Assembly: GCA_963995525.1 (NCBI GenBank)
Contig: OZ023205.1
Coordinates: 61,902,104-61,966,103 of the forward strand
From: Escarpia spicata
Taxonomy: Eukaryota > Annelida > Polychaeta > Sabellida > Siboglinidae
Length of the DNA: 64,000 nt
Direction: 5' to 3'
Positions within the stretch are counted from its first letter, which is position 1. Each line of letters begins with the position of its first letter. Shown one piece after another: positions 32,583-45,469 of the stretch. The position numbers were made by a program, and so were the translations under genes. Under the pieces are notes generated by a model that did no database searches, was not told the origin of the DNA, and was given only the letters and a program-made list of their open reading frames with translations.

Positions 32583-34150
32583 GTCGGCCGCTGGGGTCGA
32601 ACGTTAGTGGCTTCAATCATCCGTCTCCAGATCCCTCTGTCTGCCATTGCCGCCTTCAGCTCCTCCGTCTCTAGAGCCACATCTTCCTATAAGCAGTCGA
32701 TGTTAGTTGCTGCTGGTCTTCCTGCCTTGGTTCTTCCATGTGTCGGTTGCCACAAGATGGTCTTATATGCCATTTCATCCTTGTCTGTAGCAATGTCTGG
32801 CAAATCTCAATCGTCTTCTTCTTATTTTATCAGTGACTTTACTCATTCCACTGTATAGTTCTACGTTTGTCAAATGCTGTTGTCAGTGAATGTTAAATGC
32901 GGCTCGAAGCATTCTTGCTTCATGTTTTTTGTCATTGTCCATGTTTCGCATCCATAGAGTAACACAGACTCTACTGTTGCAATAAACAGTCGCTGCTTGA
33001 TTTTGCGGGGGAGTGTAGATTTCCATATTAGGCTTACTTGGTTGAGTGCTCTCCACGCCACTGCCTTCCTGGTGTTGATGTCTTTGTCTGTTGTGCAGAT
33101 CCATACAGGAGCCAAGGTATTTGTAGTCTTCAACATTCTCTAAAACAGCTCCTTCCCTGGCAACGTTGCTGGTGTTTCCTAATTGGTTGAATGAAATATA
33201 TTTGTTTTTTCCAGAATTGATCTTTAAACCAATCCTTGCACATGACGTTTCCACTCGTGTTAGAAGCGCCTGCGCCTCATTGATCACTTCTGATAGTAGC
33301 CCAATATCATCTGTGATCACCTCAGGTTTAACACGTTCACTTTTCCTTCTTGATATCTGAAATCCAAGTTCCTCTTCTCTTCCGTCGATAGCTCGCCTCA
33401 GTGCATAGTCAAGGACTATCACGAAGAGGTATGGCGCCAGTGTGTCACCCTCAAGCACTCCCGCCGTGATATCAAAAAGTTAAGTTTCTCCATCCGGTGG
33501 TTGTACTTTGGCACGTGTGTTCCTGTGCATGTTGGAAATAGCTATTACTAGCTCTTTGGGGACACCATAGGCTTCACGAATCTTCATCATCTTGTTACGA
33601 TGAACCGTATGAATTCTTTTCGGAAGTCTACGAATGTCATAATTGAAGAAAGATGCTTTGCTCTAATTCCTTCAATTAACCTTCTTAGGGTTAGTATATG
33701 ACCTACTGTTGTCCTCCGTGTCCGGAATCCATTCTGATTGTGTCTTAGGTGGTGGTCAATTTCAGGACGTATTCTGTTCAATATCATCCTGTTGAATGTC
33801 TTCGCCACAATGGAGCTCGGGCTAATGTCCCTGTAATTCCCTGCTATGCTTAAATCGCCATTCTTAGGTATTGGAATAATGCTCAGAACTGTCCACTGTA
33901 GCGGTATTTTCCTTTCAATCAAAGCTTTGTTGCAAAATTCTAGTATGATACTGTACAGATCGCAGTATTTTAGCACTTCAGGTTGTATGCCATCATCCCC
34001 GCAACTATTTCCATCATTCAGGGATTTCTCGGCCTTCTCATGCTCGTCTCTTTCAAAAGGTCCTTCCGTGATGTTGATATTTATGATTGCAGGTTGGATC
34101 TCTTCATCCTCATCTTCCATGTCTGGTGGACTGAATTTGGGCAAGTGAGT
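32583..34150 (-). pseudogene. RTE-like non-LTR retrotransposon reverse transcriptase, decayed
   Basis: Minus-strand segments in order: EKAEKSLNDGNSCGDDGIQP and IPLQWTVLSIIPIPKNGD (RT fingers), NQNGFRTRRTTVGHILTLRR, TFVDFRKEFIR (motif A, altered), LEGDTLAPYLFVIVLDYALR (motif B), a region where motif C is damaged (VITDDIGLLSEV), and the thumb and tail PRKIKQRLFIATVESVLLYG. At least two frame changes (near 33590 and 33136) and a missing piece between 33460 and 33590 show it is inactive. The GDTLAPYLF motif is common in RTE-type elements; clade assignment is tentative. Confidence 0.85.
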
Positions 34151-35890
34151 GTCTTGAAATTAATTTGAAAACACTTCAGTTGAAAACACTACCGTACTGT
34201 TTTCCACGGTGAGTGTTTTGAAATTGTTACGCCGGCTCGGACGAAATTGGGCATTTAAACGGTATCATTTTGTAAGTTCATGCTGTCCGCCAGGGAGTTG
34301 TAATCAATTGTATTCCAAGGTACACACAAAGGTACACACAATATCTGATTGATAGTCTTCATAATGGTTTACGAACTGGCGACATTCACCGTAGATCAGA
34401 TGGAAGTAAAATCGATATTTCGGTATTTCCGGAAATTTAACACCGCAGCGTGTGGGTGCTATATTCCATGTGACTTAGGTCAATGTCGGATGCACTGCAT
34501 CTGATCGGTAAAACGCTACGACATGATATTCCGGCCAAGGTATTTGGGGGTGACTGCCATAAAGGGTGAACCGTCTTACCCCACCTCCCCCTACCATTCT
34601 CCTGATCAATTGTATCCACAGCACAAAACCGACACATCTTAATTTTAAATATAGCACTGCCGTATGTAATACGTAAAATTTGTTTTATCTATATGTGAAA
34701 ATGAACTAACATTATTTTATTCAACCCATACTTTAGAAAAACACATTTCAATATAGATCACCTATTTAATTACAGCTGCTCCACTTTCTGCACCGTGTTG
34801 CGATCGTGTGACGAGACGTTATATTAAATGTAGACCATTGAACTGCGTCGGGCTAATCAGACTCTTTACGGGTCAAGGGTTTATGAACAGGTCAAGGGTT
34901 TACGTCAATGTTTCCAACACACGAAGCTGGCTCCTTTGACACTACACTAAAGGTCTCATTCGGTGCACGGGTACGACGATTTGTACACGTCGATACCAGC
35001 TCAGAATCATGATACACTGTACTATCTTTGAGCATATCAAAGTGAATTAAGAGTGTAGCCATGCGCATTCGTAATACGTAATTATCTCATAGCGACACCA
35101 GGGCCTATCTTGCGCCAGGCAAAGGTCTCGCACGGTAATTAGGAGACATACATGTATAGTACGGAGGGCTAGTGCATAAACAGCTAGAGATCGACAAAAT
35201 CGAAGAAGTCACAGCGACGGATGACGGAGAGGGTGTGGGAAAGATCCATATGAAAAGAAAGATAAACTTCCTGCCACCATCTGCCATCATGACCTGAGTT
35301 ATCATTGGGTGTGTATGAAAACTGTTTAGTAAAAACATAACCCATATTTAAGGATGTTAGGCATGCTTGTGATACATAACAATATATCTTACCCCTTTAA
35401 CAAAGGTCGCTGTCCGAATCATCTAGACTATCAATGCGGACGACATTCGCCAGACAGGAATCGTCCGCAATGCCACATTTATAATACACCATAGCAAAGT
35501 GGGATATAGTCAGTAATGTACCTATCAGATATCATTGCATTAGCCACGTTGTGTAATTGTGATGTGTTTAAAACGTGTTTTATTAACGACCACATGGTCA
35601 AACGTGATTACAGTTAAAACGGAACTTAGGCAAACTATGGGGAGCATCAATTGTTCGACACTCAGCAGTAACACAATGGTTTCAATAATGCGGTTGCATT
35701 CAGAAGCTAGCCAACCCATACATAATGTCGAGTTGTGTTTGTATGTAGACACCCTCCCACACGCACACACGCACGCACGCACGCACACATACCAGTAAAC
35801 GCAAGGACACACCTGCACACATAGATGCAATCACGTGCGCACGCCGCATGCCGCACGCACGCAAGCATGCACACAATGATTAATGCACGC
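34151..35890. other. No gene seen
   Basis: Non-repetitive DNA with only short open frames, passing into CA/CG-rich microsatellite DNA from about 35755. No SLC7 first exon was recognised here. Confidence 0.4.
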
Positions 35891-35891
35891 A

Positions 35892-35892
<1 letters not shown>

Positions 35893-35982
<90 letters not shown>
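35893..35982. repeat. (CA)n microsatellite
   Basis: About 45 nearly perfect CA units, followed at 36325-36372 by a second imperfect CA/CG tract. The cysteine-valine and histidine-threonine open frames across these tracts are not genes. Confidence 0.97.
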
Positions 35983-35983
<1 letters not shown>

Positions 35984-36755
35984 AGATAGGCGGATAGAGA
36001 GGGGCCTGAGGGCATTGGAATGTGCCCCCGTTACTTGCACCGTAGACTTTTAGAATGTGCTCTCGTATAAGTGAGTCTCAACGGGGTGCAAAGGTAATTT
36101 TTTGATGAGCTTCCAAAATTGTGAACGTCGCCGCCAATTTTTTTTAACAGCACCCCCTTTCCCGTCTTCCGATGTCATGATCCAACAGCGGAGTCGGCAC
36201 AGCACACCAAATATATTCATTCGTTCAGTTGCCAGTGGAAGTTTTTTTGGCGAGCCTCATGGGGGGTGCAATTGGAGGATTTGTCAATACGCAGACTACC
36301 ATATCTGGATCCGCCTCTGCACGCACGCACACACACACACGCACACGCACGAACACACACACACACACACACGACGTCGTTCCAAATAAGTAAACCTTAA
36401 CAGTGTAGCTCCGAAAAAGAACTAGGCCTATGTTTCCCAACGTGCTGTGTAACCGGCAACCATAACGCTTTTTGTTTCCAACTTTGACTGACCGAATGCG
36501 ATTCGTTGAGAAGACTCTGGCGCAATTATGTTTCTAATGTAACCGTATAAATTGACTCCATATTCAATGGGTTGTTCCATTATTATTTTATTATAATTTG
36601 AATGAAAATAAACAAAGAATACTAACATACAAACATATGCAGTTTGTACCATTTTGTAACCTAACCACAACTAAGCAATTTGTGTTATATTTTATTTGTC
36701 ACTATCCAGTTAGTATAAAGTAAATCAAAAAGATAAATGGTGACAGTGCAACAGA

Positions 36756-36876
36756 ATGCGCCGTGCAGCCTACAAAGACCAAGTGAGTGATTGGTGTAGC
36801 AAAATTGTAGACGAAACGGACCCACCGGATGTTGATGTCACACTCAAAAGAGGAAAGACAGTTTCGGAACCGTTGT
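36756..36876 (+). CDS. Possible N-terminal exon of the SLC7-like gene
   Basis: An ATG at 36756 opens 40 codons ending in DVDVTLKRGKTVSEPL before TAA, with a candidate donor CCGTT|GTAAGA. SLC7 N-termini often carry a V-x-LKR-like stretch before TM1, which is the only resemblance. No exon with the TM1 start was seen between here and 37095. Weak. Confidence 0.25.
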
Positions 36877-37094
36877 AAGATTTGTCACTTCAGTGTTATG
36901 ACACATTATCTTCATTGCGACACAGTGAAATCTGCCTTAGCCGACACCCGTCCATAACAAAAACCCGTCTACAACGGACAACTTTGAAAGTGCCGAATGA
37001 TTAGTTCACATTGTCCACACAATGTTGGTGTGTTACTTGTTGAAGTTCGTTGTTTCTCTACGCGATGCCCCCACCGTTAGACGGTTGCCGACAG

Positions 37095-37295
37095 GTCCGG
37101 GATCTTCGTCTCACCCGTGTCCATCTTCGCCCAGTGCGGGTGTGTCGGTCTGTCACTTATCGTCTGGGCAGTGTTCGGAGTACCCACCATGTTCATCGTT
37201 CTGTCGTATGTCGAACTGGCCGGGATGTTTCCGCTAGCCGGGGACGACTACGCCTACAAGATGGCAGTCATCGGACCACTTCCGGCCTTCCTCAA
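37095..37295 (+). CDS. SLC7-like exon: end of TM1, TM2
   Basis: Acceptor GCCGACAG, donor GTATGT (an alternative donor 3 bases on, TAT|GTATAC, would fit the next exon's phase better). The peptide starts SGIFVSPVSIFAQCGCVGLS, has VELAGMFPLAGDDYAYKM and ends GPLPAFL, matching the conserved GSGIF and GG(D/E)Y-Y segments of SLC7 transporters. Confidence 0.85.
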
Positions 37296-39300
37296 GTATG
37301 TATACTACGACTCGTTTATGCTTCTGCGCACTTCCACAATTCGTGAGACTGTTTCACTAAAACAAAGAGCTCGTAAGGAAAATCCATCATTAACGAACAT
37401 CCGTTGTTAAAGCTAACGAGTTTTTTTAATGCAAATAACCGCTGCTGTGTCACTGAGGACGCTATCTCCGTGAATCACCGCCGACACTGCGACAGTGTCC
37501 TAGTGTTAACAGTTTTTAGTCTACAACAGGCCCGTAGCCAGCTTTTCACAATGGGCCGGGTTTTACATTTTACCAATTCAGACTTCAGGGGGCACCACAC
37601 GTTCATGTGGAGTTATCTTCTTTCACAATGCAGGGGGCCCCACGGCACACGTTCAGATGGGGGCTCATAATGCAGAAGGTTATATTTCTAACTGGAAGAA
37701 CAATGAAGTGGGTGTGAGATTGGTGGACCAAGTGGTTTCGCCTTATATTCTTTCATCTTATATACAAACACCACAATAACGTCACCAGCAGGCTCGTAAC
37801 GAGGTCGTTTTGGGGGTGCGTTTTCAGACAAAGTGGAGATTTGTCCCATTTTATTGCCTGATTAAGACTAATTTACACCAAATTGTAATCATAAAAGCCA
37901 ACACACAGTGATAGCATATTGCAAATATAACTGAATTATTTACTAGAAACCCTTCGCCGTGTGTGAAATTGTTTTGAATATGTTCATATTAATATAATAA
38001 ACAAGGCACCGAGGAGTGTGGGTGTGTCCAAGTTATTTTTCAGAATAAACAATTAAAGTGTGACATTTACAATCTGGTTTTCACTCAATTGATACAATAT
38101 ATTTATCTGATCTGATGTGTTCCATAATTTATCATAAACATAATTAAGTTAGTCCATTAACAAACCTTTATTAAATATGCCCTGTAAATAGATGATTAGA
38201 AAAATTATTGTCCGCTTGTGGAATTTGAATTAAATTCTAGGTGTCAAAAAGTCAAGTACCATATCCTCTACACCATACTGACTCCAGGAAACATTAACTG
38301 TATTTTACATTATTTTGTATGGCTTAATTTGTGTGCTCATAATTGTTCAATCATCGTCACCCCGTTCATTCTCCAGTATTTTGTTTGCATCTGTCACCTC
38401 TGAGTGACTACAATTAGGACTCATAATTTTACGTTTGTTATAAAACTGGCTTCTTGTGTATTTGTTACCACATGCGTTTACGTAACACGAGACCCTGGGA
38501 GAGTGTGAAGTCTTTCTACATGGCTAATTGGATGCGTTGGTCCTTTGACACACATTCCTCTTGTGACTGCCTTTTTCACACATGACATTGGGGACAGACC
38601 CCTCAGCCAGGCTCCCATCCATTCACTGATAGTCACTTAATAGGTAAGGATTGTCCCTTTAACATCTGTAAAATCAGGCTTCCTTGGCATTCTTTGTAAT
38701 GCTTGAACAACATCCAGCTGCTTTTAGGAGGGGGTTAACGCTTTTGAAAAACATGAAATACAATTAGTGGTTCACATCGTAAAGATGCAGTTTTGAGGAG
38801 GGGGGGTTAATATTTTGGAGAAACGGGGGTTCACAAAAAAGGTGTCCACGTGAACTCCCCTGGCTTCGGGCCAGTACAAGATCGTCGTTATCGGGCAACA
38901 TTGATCGAAAAGAGCAAACTCAGGCTTATGAGCTCATACAAATGTTAGTGAAATTACGGTTAAATGGGCAACGAAATTAAGAAAGAAAAAACGATGTCTC
39001 CTTAACACAATTTTATCATCCACGGTAAGTAACATTTTGTATTCCAATAGATATTCCAACGTTGAGAACTTGTCTTTCTGACCAAAATGTCTGAGTCACA
39101 TTGAAAAAACAAAAGTTGCAACATTTGTAAGACAAACATCTTCATTATGTAATACTACATCGTGGAAGTGCGCATTTATTTAAGTAGTGTGTTTTCTAGT
39201 CCCAGCTGCCGTAGGTTGTGTATATAATTACGCAAGAGAAGTATACCCTACAAGTAATATATCAATGTGGATGGCGATACTTGAGACGTGTAAGTGGAAC
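37296..39300. other. No further exon seen
   Basis: Intron of the SLC7-like gene, with no recognisable element. Phrases on CAGGGGGCCCC-type sequences near 37540-37670 and GGAGGGGG-type near 38730-38830 look like low-copy repeats. Confidence 0.4.
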
Positions 39301-39302
39301 AC

Positions 39303-39375
39303 AGTAGCGCAGTAGCGCAGTAGCTAGAGTATCGGCCTCTCAATCGAGAGGGCCCGGATTCGAATCCTGTGTTGC
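39303..39375 (+). mobile_element. tRNA-derived SINE head
   Basis: AGTAGCTAGAGTATCGG resembles an A-box, and GGATTCGAATCC is a near-consensus B-box. A stem CCTCT...AGAGG sits where the anticodon arm would be. The first bases repeat GCAGTAGC. It has no sound acceptor stem and is probably a SINE promoter region. A related piece (GCCTCTCAATCGAGAG) is at 53279. Confidence 0.6.
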
Positions 39376-39427
39376 CGTTTCGAACCAACCGTGGGCATGT
39401 TCGTTCACTCTACGTTGCTACAGTTCA

Positions 39428-39429
<2 letters not shown>

Positions 39430-39518
<89 letters not shown>
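39430..39518. repeat. (TG)n microsatellite
   Basis: About 44 perfect TG units directly after the SINE-like sequence, possibly its tail. Confidence 0.97.
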
Positions 39519-39519
<1 letters not shown>

Positions 39520-39960
39520 ACGTGCGTGCTGTACGAATAAGTGCCTGGCTATAAACAGTGGGTATTTGCGTGCGAATAGTCTTCGCGCATTAATTACAGT
39601 GTGGCTGGGTGCTCCCTAGAAAGGTCAAGATGGTATTCGATTGAACATGTGTTACAGGGAGTAAAGTGTAAAGCGCTGCGAGTAAAGACTGTATACTGCT
39701 CTGTGTAAGAACTTACCTTTTTAGATAAGTGGCATGCATTCAAGTAAGTACACCATCTCGAGGCAAAATAAACATATCACATTGAATACATACAATGGCG
39801 GTGGCTAATTGCTCGAACCCACTGTTTGTGTTGAACATCCACAACGATTTTCAAGCCCTGTTTAAATTTGTGATCAACAAAAGTCCATGCCATCCACTAG
39901 AGAGAAAGAGAGGGGGAAAAGGCAAGGAGGGATGGAAGGACGGAGAGAGGGAGGGAGGCA

Positions 39961-40142
39961 GAGTGAGTGAGTGAGTGAGTGAGTGAGTGAGTGAGTGAGT
40001 GAGTGAGTGAGTGAGTGAGTGAGTGAGTGAGTGAGTGAGTGAGTGAGTGAGTGAGTGAGTGAGTGAGTGAGTGAGTGAGTGAGTGAGTGAGTGAGTGAGT
40101 GAGTGAGTGAGTGAGTGAGTGAGTGAGTGAGTGAGTGAGTGA
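39961..40142. repeat. (GAGT)n microsatellite, about 45 units
   Basis: A perfect 180-bp GAGT array, flanked on the right by degenerate GGATGGGT and TGCGTG repeats. The same tetranucleotide forms the LINE-associated tract at 32505-32582. Confidence 0.97.
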
Positions 40143-40520
40143 ATGCATGGATGGGTGGATGGGTATATATTTGCGCGGGAACGTGCGTGCGTGCGGGCGG
40201 GTGGGTGGTGTTAATGTGTGCATGTGAGTGTGCATGTGCGTGTGCATGTGAAAAAGACTTACAACTCACACACAGTAAAACAATTCCGTGTTGTGTATAC
40301 AATGTCAAATGCTTGTTATACATTTTGTGAGCAAATTATGCCATTTATTCAGCTAAAATCCTTCGTTATAAGTCGTGGAAAGCAAAACCCTTATGAACCA
40401 ATAAGTATCTGTTGATAACACATTTCCATATATCACCGTCAAACTAATGGCACCAACAGGTATGCTTATGCAACGACTCGGGGATAAAATTGTAATATTA
40501 GCATTACTTTTATACAGCAG

Positions 40521-40658
40521 CTTGCCTGGGTAATGCTGGTCATCGTGAGTCCGTCCTTCTACGCCGTACTGACTCTAACGACAACCAACTACATCTTCAA
40601 GCCGATCTTTCCTGACTGCGCCTTGCCGTTCGTCGCCCATTCAGCGTCTGGATTGTCG
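40521..40658 (+). CDS. SLC7-like exon: TM3
   Basis: Acceptor TATACAGCAG, donor GTACGT, 46 codons. The peptide LAWVMLVIVSPSFYAVLTLT followed by NYIFKPIFPDC matches TM3 and the cysteine-containing loop. Past the donor, a different frame reads RYVIVCIAIVVIL, which looks like the expected TM4 start, so a frameshift near 40650 is possible. Confidence 0.82.
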
Positions 40659-41671
40659 GTACGTTATCGTTTGCATCGCTATCGTTGTCATCTTAGAGCA
40701 CATAGTATGGTTGAATGGTTCTGTTGGCTGGTGTGAGGACGCGTTGTCTCCTAACACCCACTTCACTGATTGGCCTCTTCAAAATTTGGCCAGGCTCGTA
40801 GCCCAATGTCGCTTTGTAAAAAGATTATGTCAAACAGGTCGTTACAGTTTACGCAACGCTATAGTATGCGGGGGTGGATGTCTAAATGTTACGTAGCGTT
40901 ACGTGATGGGGTAATGCTTATGTTACTGTTACGCAACACCGACAGAAATCAGTAAGAATTGTCCAAATATCATTACTGAAAGCATAAATTACGGTTTTAC
41001 AACTGTACCAGTCGCCAGGTCCGGCCAGTGGAATAGTAATAAACGTGTGGCACGAGGATACAATTTTTCGTCTGAATGATCTCAGATTGCAACTTTAATA
41101 ACACTTAAGTAATATATTAACTGTATAGGTCCAAATGTGTCTAGATAATAAGTGGTGGGTAGCGGTGCAGTGCCGTGAAACTTGAGAATTGCCGCATTTG
41201 GAATTAGGAACGTGGTGATGTGTAATACATTAACAAAAAGACCAACATAACAAGAACGATAATGCTCAAAATTAGATAACGACGAGCAGGATGAGAAAGC
41301 AAAGGTATGAACGTCTAGTAACAACAGGAAAGGCCGGGGATGCAAAGGACGTCAGCGAATAAAAATACAGGTCAGTCTGTTAACATGGTTTGGAAGGAGC
41401 GTAATAATTAAAGCTGCTACAAAACAAACAAACAAATGAGCGGTTTGGATAAACACGATCGCCAACTCCAGCAGCAGACACGGCCTTTGAAGAAGAATGT
41501 CTAGTATACTCCGTTATGTACATGATTCGTTTGTGCGGAAAACTCGTTAATCCGAACACACACAAAATGCCCGGATTGGTGAGGTTCCGTTGTATGTAGC
41601 TTCCTGTTGTTCAAACAACTGTTGTGTTTGTGCTCATGTGAATGTATTTTCTGCTACGATGTGATTTCCAG

Positions 41672-41797
41672 TGACGATGGTGGTAATCAACTCGTGCTAC
41701 GTTCGTTACGTCGCTCGTGTTCAGATCTTCCTCACGGCTGCCAAGATGGCTGCTCTCGCCCTGATAATAGTTTCCGGTGCTGTCCACATCGCCAAAG
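41672..41797 (+). CDS. SLC7-like exon: TM4 end to TM5
   Basis: Acceptor ATTTCCAG, donor GTAACT, phases 2-base in and 1 out. The peptide MVVINSCYVRYVARVQIFLT continues AAKMAALALIIVSG, matching the N-x-x-SVR-x-QN-FTAAK signature region of the family. Confidence 0.87.
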
Positions 41798-43850
41798 GTA
41801 ACTATTTGAAGTAAGCACACAATTCCACTTGTATTTAGTCTTTGATTGTGTGTATTCAAGACTTACTTCCACCAGAATCTCCCGTCCTCACTGCCCTAAG
41901 ATATGTAAATCAAGAATCATCTCACCACCCACGATTGGAATATTCATGCGGTCAGCTCCAGTACCATTTTTACGAGTAGAGACATTGCTGCAAAAACGTT
42001 GCCTCTCTTCATCCGAGTGTTGCCCGTGTTGGGAATCTATCTGCAGATTATTAACCAATATCAATAAGATCTTCGTCTCCTGAGAACGTTGATGATTATA
42101 TCATAATGGAGCACCGCCATTTATTATAGATGGTATATACTTTTCCTTCCCTTGTCTCCTACGTTTGTTCCGTAACCAACGTATGTAGCATATTTGTGAC
42201 GTCGAGCTTCGGCAGTCATGACGTCACGCTTCCGTCACAGGTTTGTTCAACCGGAAGTCGTTAATGCACTGTCGCGTGAAATAGTAGGCACTGCTTCATC
42301 ACAAAATGTCGGTAGTTTACACTTGACTTTATGATATTTAACTCCAAACAGTCCTATCAATGTGTTATATATACTAATTATTTGGTAATAATTTAGACGA
42401 TAACGTACACACAACACGTTCTTTATTTTGCACACTACAGACGGTCACACACCGTGTGCCGCTCGGTTCCGGCATGAACAATCTGCTTGTTTGGTTGTAA
42501 GCATTGATACACATAATGCATACATAACGTTCCTCCTCACCAAGTCCATAGTCACTCAAGAATAGAACTTCTAACTACAGAATTAAAACTAAGGCCCATG
42601 ATAGATTGTCCTGTCCTCATATGTGGTACCGAGGATTATTATGTCTCATATGTACTATGCACTGTTACTCTGATTATAGAGTTAATCTGTCCGCAGCTTT
42701 CCTAAGTCTCACCGATCTGTGAACAGAAGCAGGTGTCCCAACAGTAGATATGGCAGCACTGTAGGAGTAATACCACTAGCTCCATCAAGTGGTATCATTA
42801 ATTCCATGGTGCTTAGTACACTGCCATAACACTTAATGATTTTAGTGTATGTCTCAACAGTCAATTTTAATATTTAAACTATATGATTTAATTTTAGTAT
42901 ATTTAAAGTATCTTATTTTTTTAATGAAAGATAGTAATGCAATGTACACGTTTTAATATAAAGCGCCTCATACTGAGTTTGTTGCGTCACGGGGCGATTT
43001 TGTGTAATTTACTTAACAGTATCTTTGGTGTTGCGTTATTTTATTTAGTACAACATGTTTTATGAGTATTGTAACATAATGTTGAGTCGTATTGTAACTT
43101 GTAACATTATGGAATTGTGTGATTTGGGGCTTTTATGGTGAATGTATGTACAATCCAACTGAAAAGTTGCAAATAATAATAAATTTATTATTATTATTAT
43201 TATAAGTATTGGAGCTACATCTCCTGTCAGTTCCTTTTCTTCAGGCTCGGGCCGTCCAGAACCTGTTTCCGATGCAGCAACAGCCTCTTGGGGTGAGACC
43301 ACATTTAAATTTTACATAGGCGGCCATTATAACGTTTCCTTCATTTCCTGCTAAATTTGACGAACAATTTTCTTGATACTTTCACAGCATATTTCACCCC
43401 CATTGACACAAGTGCTGTGGAAAACTCGTAAAATTCTCATACCTCAGTTTTCAGAAAAATCCACCCAAACCTGACACCCCTCAATTTCGCCCCAATCTCA
43501 TGACGGATTTTAAAATATTGGTGCGTTCTACAAAATAGCCACTCTGCGAATACGCGAGCAACTAGCGTATGTTTATTGCTACCTCGTGAAAGATCTAATG
43601 CGGTAGTACATTCACTATTCACTGGACTGACATGTGCCAAGCCAAAATGCTCGAAAAAAATTCACATGACACCAAAACGGTATTTTCAAGGGCACTCTTT
43701 CGGTAATGGCGGACGAATCCTTAATGTGGTCTTACCCCTCTTGCTCCACTGGATTATCTGTCGCCTCTGTATGACGTCAGCGCACGTGATCTCTATGACG
43801 TCTCAAGTAGCGACCATCATCTGTCTATGATACCAAGACGTTCTTTTGTT
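41798..43850. other. No exon seen apart from a dispersed repeat
   Basis: Intron of the SLC7-like gene. It contains a short repeat at 42437-42499 that matches 49735-49795 and an (AAT/ATT)n tract at about 43176-43204. Open frames are short and featureless. Confidence 0.4.
42437..42499. repeat. Dispersed repeat (copy 1)
   Basis: CACCGTGTGCCGCTCGGTTC, CGGCATGAACAATCTGCTTG and GGTTGTA match the segment at 49735-49795 with a few substitutions. Nature unknown. Confidence 0.75.
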
Positions 43851-44611
43851 CTCGTAGAACAGCCGGAATCCACTTAGGTGTAGCGCTGTATGTGATTCTT
43901 GACGTAGACCGCATCTCCTGGGTTGAAACATCGCTCCTTTGACTTCTTGTTGTAGTACTCGGTAATTTTCTCTTGATGTTGGTAAACTTTACTGCTGATG
44001 CTAGGATGTACCGCATCCAACAGCGTTCGCAGTTTACGTCCAATCAACGGTTCTCTCGGCGAGCTTCCCGTAGTGCTGTGAGGAGACTCTCTGTAGGTCG
44101 TCAGGTGTGGAGACAATCTAGTCTCCATTGTTTCACCCTTCATCTTCACAAATCCCCTCGTCACCGGTTGTACCGCCCTTTCCGCGAAATCGTTAGAAGA
44201 TGGATGATATGCTGGTGATATGATGTGTTGGAAATTATTTCTCGCGATGAACTGTTGGAAGTCGGCACTGGTAAAGCCAGATCCATTATCTGTGACAGTA
44301 GTCTCGCAAACCACGTGTCGCGAACATTCCGTGCAGTTGTTAAATAGTCACCCGAGTTGTTGATGAATGCACGACGTTTGCTTCGATCCGTTTTCAGTAA
44401 GCATCAACTGCTACAAGAATCATCTTGTTCTCAATTGGACCCGCATGTTCCAGATCAACCCGTGACCGTGGCTTCTTTGGAAATAACCATGGTCGAAGTA
44501 GTCGGATTTCGCACGTTTCCTTCCCACTGTCGGATAATAACTACTGACCGAGGTCAATAGTGACATCACTGTGACCGCTTCGCCAGAAGTTGTTTTCTCT
44601 GGCAATTCCTG

Positions 44612-44847
44612 TGCCTCGGTTAGCATACAGATTACCAGAGTTGCCAGCCAACCTAACGTCAACTGATGCACCCATAAGAAACAATCACCCGTAACAAGTT
44701 AAAACTTTAGTGATTATGACATCGAGCATGCATGCCTTGACCAACTCTCGCGCCAGAAAAAGCAGACCACCACGAAGAAAAATCTTCGAACGCTGAAATC
44801 AACAACTTAGCAGTTCCTTTTGCAGCAACATCACATCTACAGACAAC
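44612..44847. repeat. Dispersed repeat, about 236 bp (copy 2)
   Basis: Homologous to 30592-30827 along its whole length. Here it sits between the integrase remnant and a LINE tail inside the gypsy fossil, where RNase H sequence would be expected. Confidence 0.85.
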
Positions 44848-44855
44848 AATAGATA

Positions 44856-45240
44856 TGCTAGAAAGAGTGCAGAGGAGAGCAACTAAAATGATACCAAATC
44901 TGAGGGATCCCAGTTACGAAATACGCCTAAAAAATGCAGTTTAACAACACTAGAGACCAGAAGATTGAGAGGAGATCAGATAGAAGTGTTTAAAATATTG
45001 AAGGGTTATGAAAATATTGATAGAAATATGTTTTTCTCAGTTAAGAAAGATAGAAGGACTAGAGGACATGAACTTGCATTAGCAAAAGAGCAGAGTAGAT
45101 TGGATATAAGAAAGTTTTCATTTTCACAAAGGACTGTAAATGAATGGAACAGATTACCTGCTGATTGTGTGGATGCTAGTAGCGTGAATATGTTTAAAAA
45201 TAAAATCGACACATACCTCAGACGGGCGGGATACACATAG
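44856..45240 (+). pseudogene. CR1/L2-type LINE C-terminal end
   Basis: The plus strand reads MLERVQRRATKMIPNLRDPS, then TLETRRLRGDQIEVFKILKG, RTRGHELALAKEQSRLDIRK, and FSQRTVNEWNRLPADCVDAS before the stop at 45238. One frame change lies near 44942. This is the standard terminal region of CR1/L2-like reverse transcriptases. It is nested in the gypsy fossil in the opposite orientation. Confidence 0.88.
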
Positions 45241-45469
45241 ATAAAAGTGTCGGACTCTCGATAAGCCAAAGGGCTTCCTTGTCCACCTGCCACCTAGAGT
45301 TAATTCTCTGGGTGGCAATCTTGTTTAATCTTGTTAAATGACCTCAGTTCTTTCACATTCGTCGGTTTAGGCGCATACTGTATCGTCTTGACCTTCGTGT
45401 TCGCAGGCTGCAAACCATCGCGATCGATTTTGTGGCAATTTGAAGAACTGACACTTTTCATTAGTGACC

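Noticed and set aside
39303..39375. Functional tRNA gene
   Set aside because: A- and B-box-like words are present, but there is no paired acceptor stem or conserved D and T arms, and related pieces occur elsewhere, as expected for a SINE.
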